A DNA stretch of 64,000 nucleotides from Ulota crispa (Eukaryota; Streptophyta; Bryopsida; Orthotrichales; Orthotrichaceae). The stretch lies in assembly GCA_963920765.1 (NCBI GenBank), contig OY987242.1, forward strand, positions 8,768,789 through 8,832,788. The letters are read 5' to 3'. The notes beneath the pieces were generated by a model. It was not told the origin of the DNA. It did not search any database and worked only from the letters and a program-made list of their open reading frames with translations. Both the position numbers and the translations under genes were made by a program. This document shows, in pieces, positions 61,971 through 64,000 of this stretch (within the stretch, counting starts at the first letter, position 1; each line of letters starts with the position of its first letter).

Positions 61971-62382
61971 TAAGGTAGTACGCTCGAAAACCGCCCATCT
62001 AAGGGCTCATCCCTCTTTTTCATGGTCTTCCGTGGATGGAAGGATTTTTAGTTCATTTTTCATACAAAGAGAAATAGATGCTGAATACAACACAATTTAT
62101 TTCATATTTTTGAAGTATTTTTGAGTTACTTATGAATTCTCAAAGTGCATGTGTCATAAGTCCCTATTAATATCCTTAAACCTTTCAAGAACCGTTCACT
62201 TGCAAGTTGTGAATAGATTTGAGGAAGCAAGGAGAATGATTGGCTCTTGCAATTAAAAACAATTTTCTTCCATGCATTCAATGAGTTGTAAGAAGCTAAT
62301 GTAAGAACCACCATTGCACCATTTCACAACAAGCTACTCAATGGTTCAAAATGAGCAAACGGTTTTCAAGCGTACTACCTTA
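61971..62382. mobile_element. AGGTAG-family MITE with TACGCT ends
   Basis: A 412-bp element with a 23-bp inverted repeat, TAAGGTAGTACGCTCGAAAA on the left, with one mismatch to the right end. The terminal AGGTAG is shared with the copies at 11070, 27939 and 57300. Confidence 0.85.
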
Positions 62383-62543
62383 GCGGCCATGGACTGCTTA
62401 CGCCGCTTATTATTTGAAGGCCAATCAGGGTGCAGTGCAAGGAGAGATGCGTTGCCACTGGTAACAGAACAGGGGTCAATCGACAAGAGAAAAGCTCAGA
62501 AGCCCTCAACACCAGTGATCCCAAATATGATTTTCACATTTAA

Positions 62544-63473
62544 CCCCTAAAGGACCAAGTCCTTTTTTCTACCAAAATCACTAAAAATTGCCACATCTAG
62601 GAGGTTTAGTAAAAAGAGATTTTGTATTTTGTTTTTGGGAAATTCAACCATAAGATCTTGCCCTAGACTAGAAAAGGTACTTGTGGGAAAAAAACCAGCT
62701 CATTCCAGATGGAGAGGAGTGAGATATTTACATCTAAAGTGAAAAAAAAGTTATTTTCCATGCTGCCCAAAAATTTCAAAAGCCTTATACCACTCTTATA
62801 ACAAAAAAATTGTTCTACCCAAAGTTGCGCTTTAATTTTTCCATGTAGGAGATCAAGTTAGGTATGTGTGGGAGAATTTTCAAATCAATTTGAACTTTGT
62901 AAGACATGGGAAAAAATAGTAAGTAAAAAGAAGTAGAGAATGAGTCAAAACACTAGATTGTTAGGAACTTAATCATTGAAATGAAAAATGCAAATCCCAA
63001 TGGTGATAATGTTTTGATAAACAATCTACTTCCTTCCGTTTAATTTTTTTCCAAAATATTGAAAATTGAGTAAAATAAAGGACTTCAAAGTTTATTTTAG
63101 AGTAGAGATTCCATAATTGCTCGCAAACAAAAACTCCTCATAATTTTCATGTCATTGATTGAAATTGAATAATCCAAAACTTCTCATGAGTAAAAGAATC
63201 TAAAGAACCAATTTTTATTATTTATTATTTATTTATTTTTTAATTTAAAGAGTATTTTGGGCTGCCTAGATGGGCAGTCCTCCCCAAATTTTCAAAAATT
63301 CATGCACAACTTCTTCATCAAATGTTGGAATGAAGAAAAAATTAGATGCCCACGTAGATCTTTGAATTCCCTACCTTCAATAAAAGTTTTAGAAAATCAC
63401 ACAAAGTAGTTTAACCATAGGTACATGCCCAAACTCCAGCTTGTCCCCTAAAGGGACAATGGTTGTTTAGGGG
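62544..63473. mobile_element. piggyBac-like non-autonomous element
   Basis: A 930-bp element flanked by TTAA (62540-62543 and 63474-63477). The ends are CCCCTAAAGGACCAAGTCC and GGACAATGGTTGTTTAGGGG. It is an inverted relative of 57604-58517. No long frame remains, so it is non-autonomous. Confidence 0.85.
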
Positions 63474-63938
63474 TTAACATAAGTGGCTTGAGAACACTTC
63501 TAAAAAGCTCAGTTACTCAATTAAACATTGTAAAGTTCACAAGTTTTTTTTAGTTGCATATAAATCCTAGTAGCAATCCTACAATGTGTAACCAGTATCC
63601 CTAAACGTTTGAGCATGCTGTTGCAATCAGGACAATATGAGGTGTTCTTTTATATTTGGAGTAGAGTCACATCTTTATTGTATTTGAGATTGACAAAGAA
63701 ATTGGGGAATAGATCAAAGTTGTTCTAGGGAGCTACTTTAGATCCCAAATTAAAACTTCTTATTAATAACAAATGCTCATTATATGACAGCGTATATACT
63801 ATGCCCAATGGTCATTTAAGGGTTAAAGATTGCTGATCAACACTAGTTGTGGCGAATCACTTGGGTTTTGCATTCACCACTGAGAGCATTCTTGAGGCAG
63901 AGTCGTCGTCGCCGTCACGGTGGATGGATCACACCGGC
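63474..63938. other. Intergenic DNA with one solitary TTAA terminus
   Basis: CATTTAAGGGTTAA ends at about 63824 and looks like a right piggyBac-like end. I find no partner. GC rises from about 63850 towards the last exon. Confidence 0.4.
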
Positions 63939-64000
63939 TTCACGACAGAGCTGTCCAGAGACACGTAATTGTAGCCATAGTGCAGCAACACTTGGTTGTT
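63939..64000 (-). CDS. Probable last exon of a gene entering from the right
   Basis: The minus strand reads NNQVLLHYGYNYVSLDSSVV, then KPV and a TGA stop at 63939-63941. The GC content and codon look fit an exon, unlike the 10 kb to the left. I do not recognise the family from 20 residues. Confidence 0.4.

Overview
The window looks like nuclear DNA of a land plant. It has intron-rich genes with GT-AG introns, a class III peroxidase, a chloroplast BASS4-type transporter, a plastid YlmG/YGGT protein and a PLAT stress-type protein, in AT-rich intergenic DNA full of small inverted-repeat transposons. A decayed copy of a plant mitochondrial rps2 gene is also present. Many TTAA-flanked piggyBac-like elements make me lean to a seed-free plant (moss, liverwort, lycophyte or fern), but I cannot name the species.

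Layout. 1-719 (-): start of an unidentified gene running off the left edge. 4250-10265 (-): eight-exon patatin-like lipase; its last exon adds a 320-residue Tyr/Ser/Asn-rich tail that looks like a separate ORF until the splice is drawn. 10266-18255: no genes; MITEs (two Tourist-like, two piggyBac-like, one AGGTAG family), a G-rich minisatellite and the mitochondrial insertion. 18256-20900 (+): eIF2-alpha, complete in eight exons. 20901-25576: gene-poor, two MITEs. 25577-26885 (+): ESCRT-II subunit VPS22/SNF8. 28941-31703 (-): five-exon, stress-type disordered protein (tentatively LTI65/RD29-like). 32861-33022 (+): 53-residue cysteine-paired CHCH-like protein. 36004-38015 (+): secreted proline-rich protein with a C-terminal PLAT domain. 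39590-40231 (-): YlmG/YGGT protein. 40460-42240: nested foldback transposons. 42861-47644 (-): BASS4-type transporter in 14 exons, one of 19 nt. 48385-49008 (-): intronless, bacterial-looking GNAT acetyltransferase. 50277-52068 (-): class III peroxidase in three exons. 52069-63938: about 12 kb without a credible gene, holding several TIR elements including a clear nested insertion. 63939-64000 (-): probable last exon of a gene entering from the right.

The genes are unrelated housekeeping and stress genes and do not form a pathway or cluster. The notable biology is in the mobile DNA: (1) a population of non-autonomous elements with CCC...GGG ends flanked by TTAA, the signature of piggyBac; (2) MULE-type foldback elements with 9-bp target duplications, two of them in introns of the patatin gene; (3) a family with AGGTAG ends flanked by TA; (4) one piggyBac-like element nested in an AGGTAG element, where another AGGTAG copy in the window supplies the empty site. 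No transposase gene is visible, so all must be mobilised from elsewhere, or are dead.
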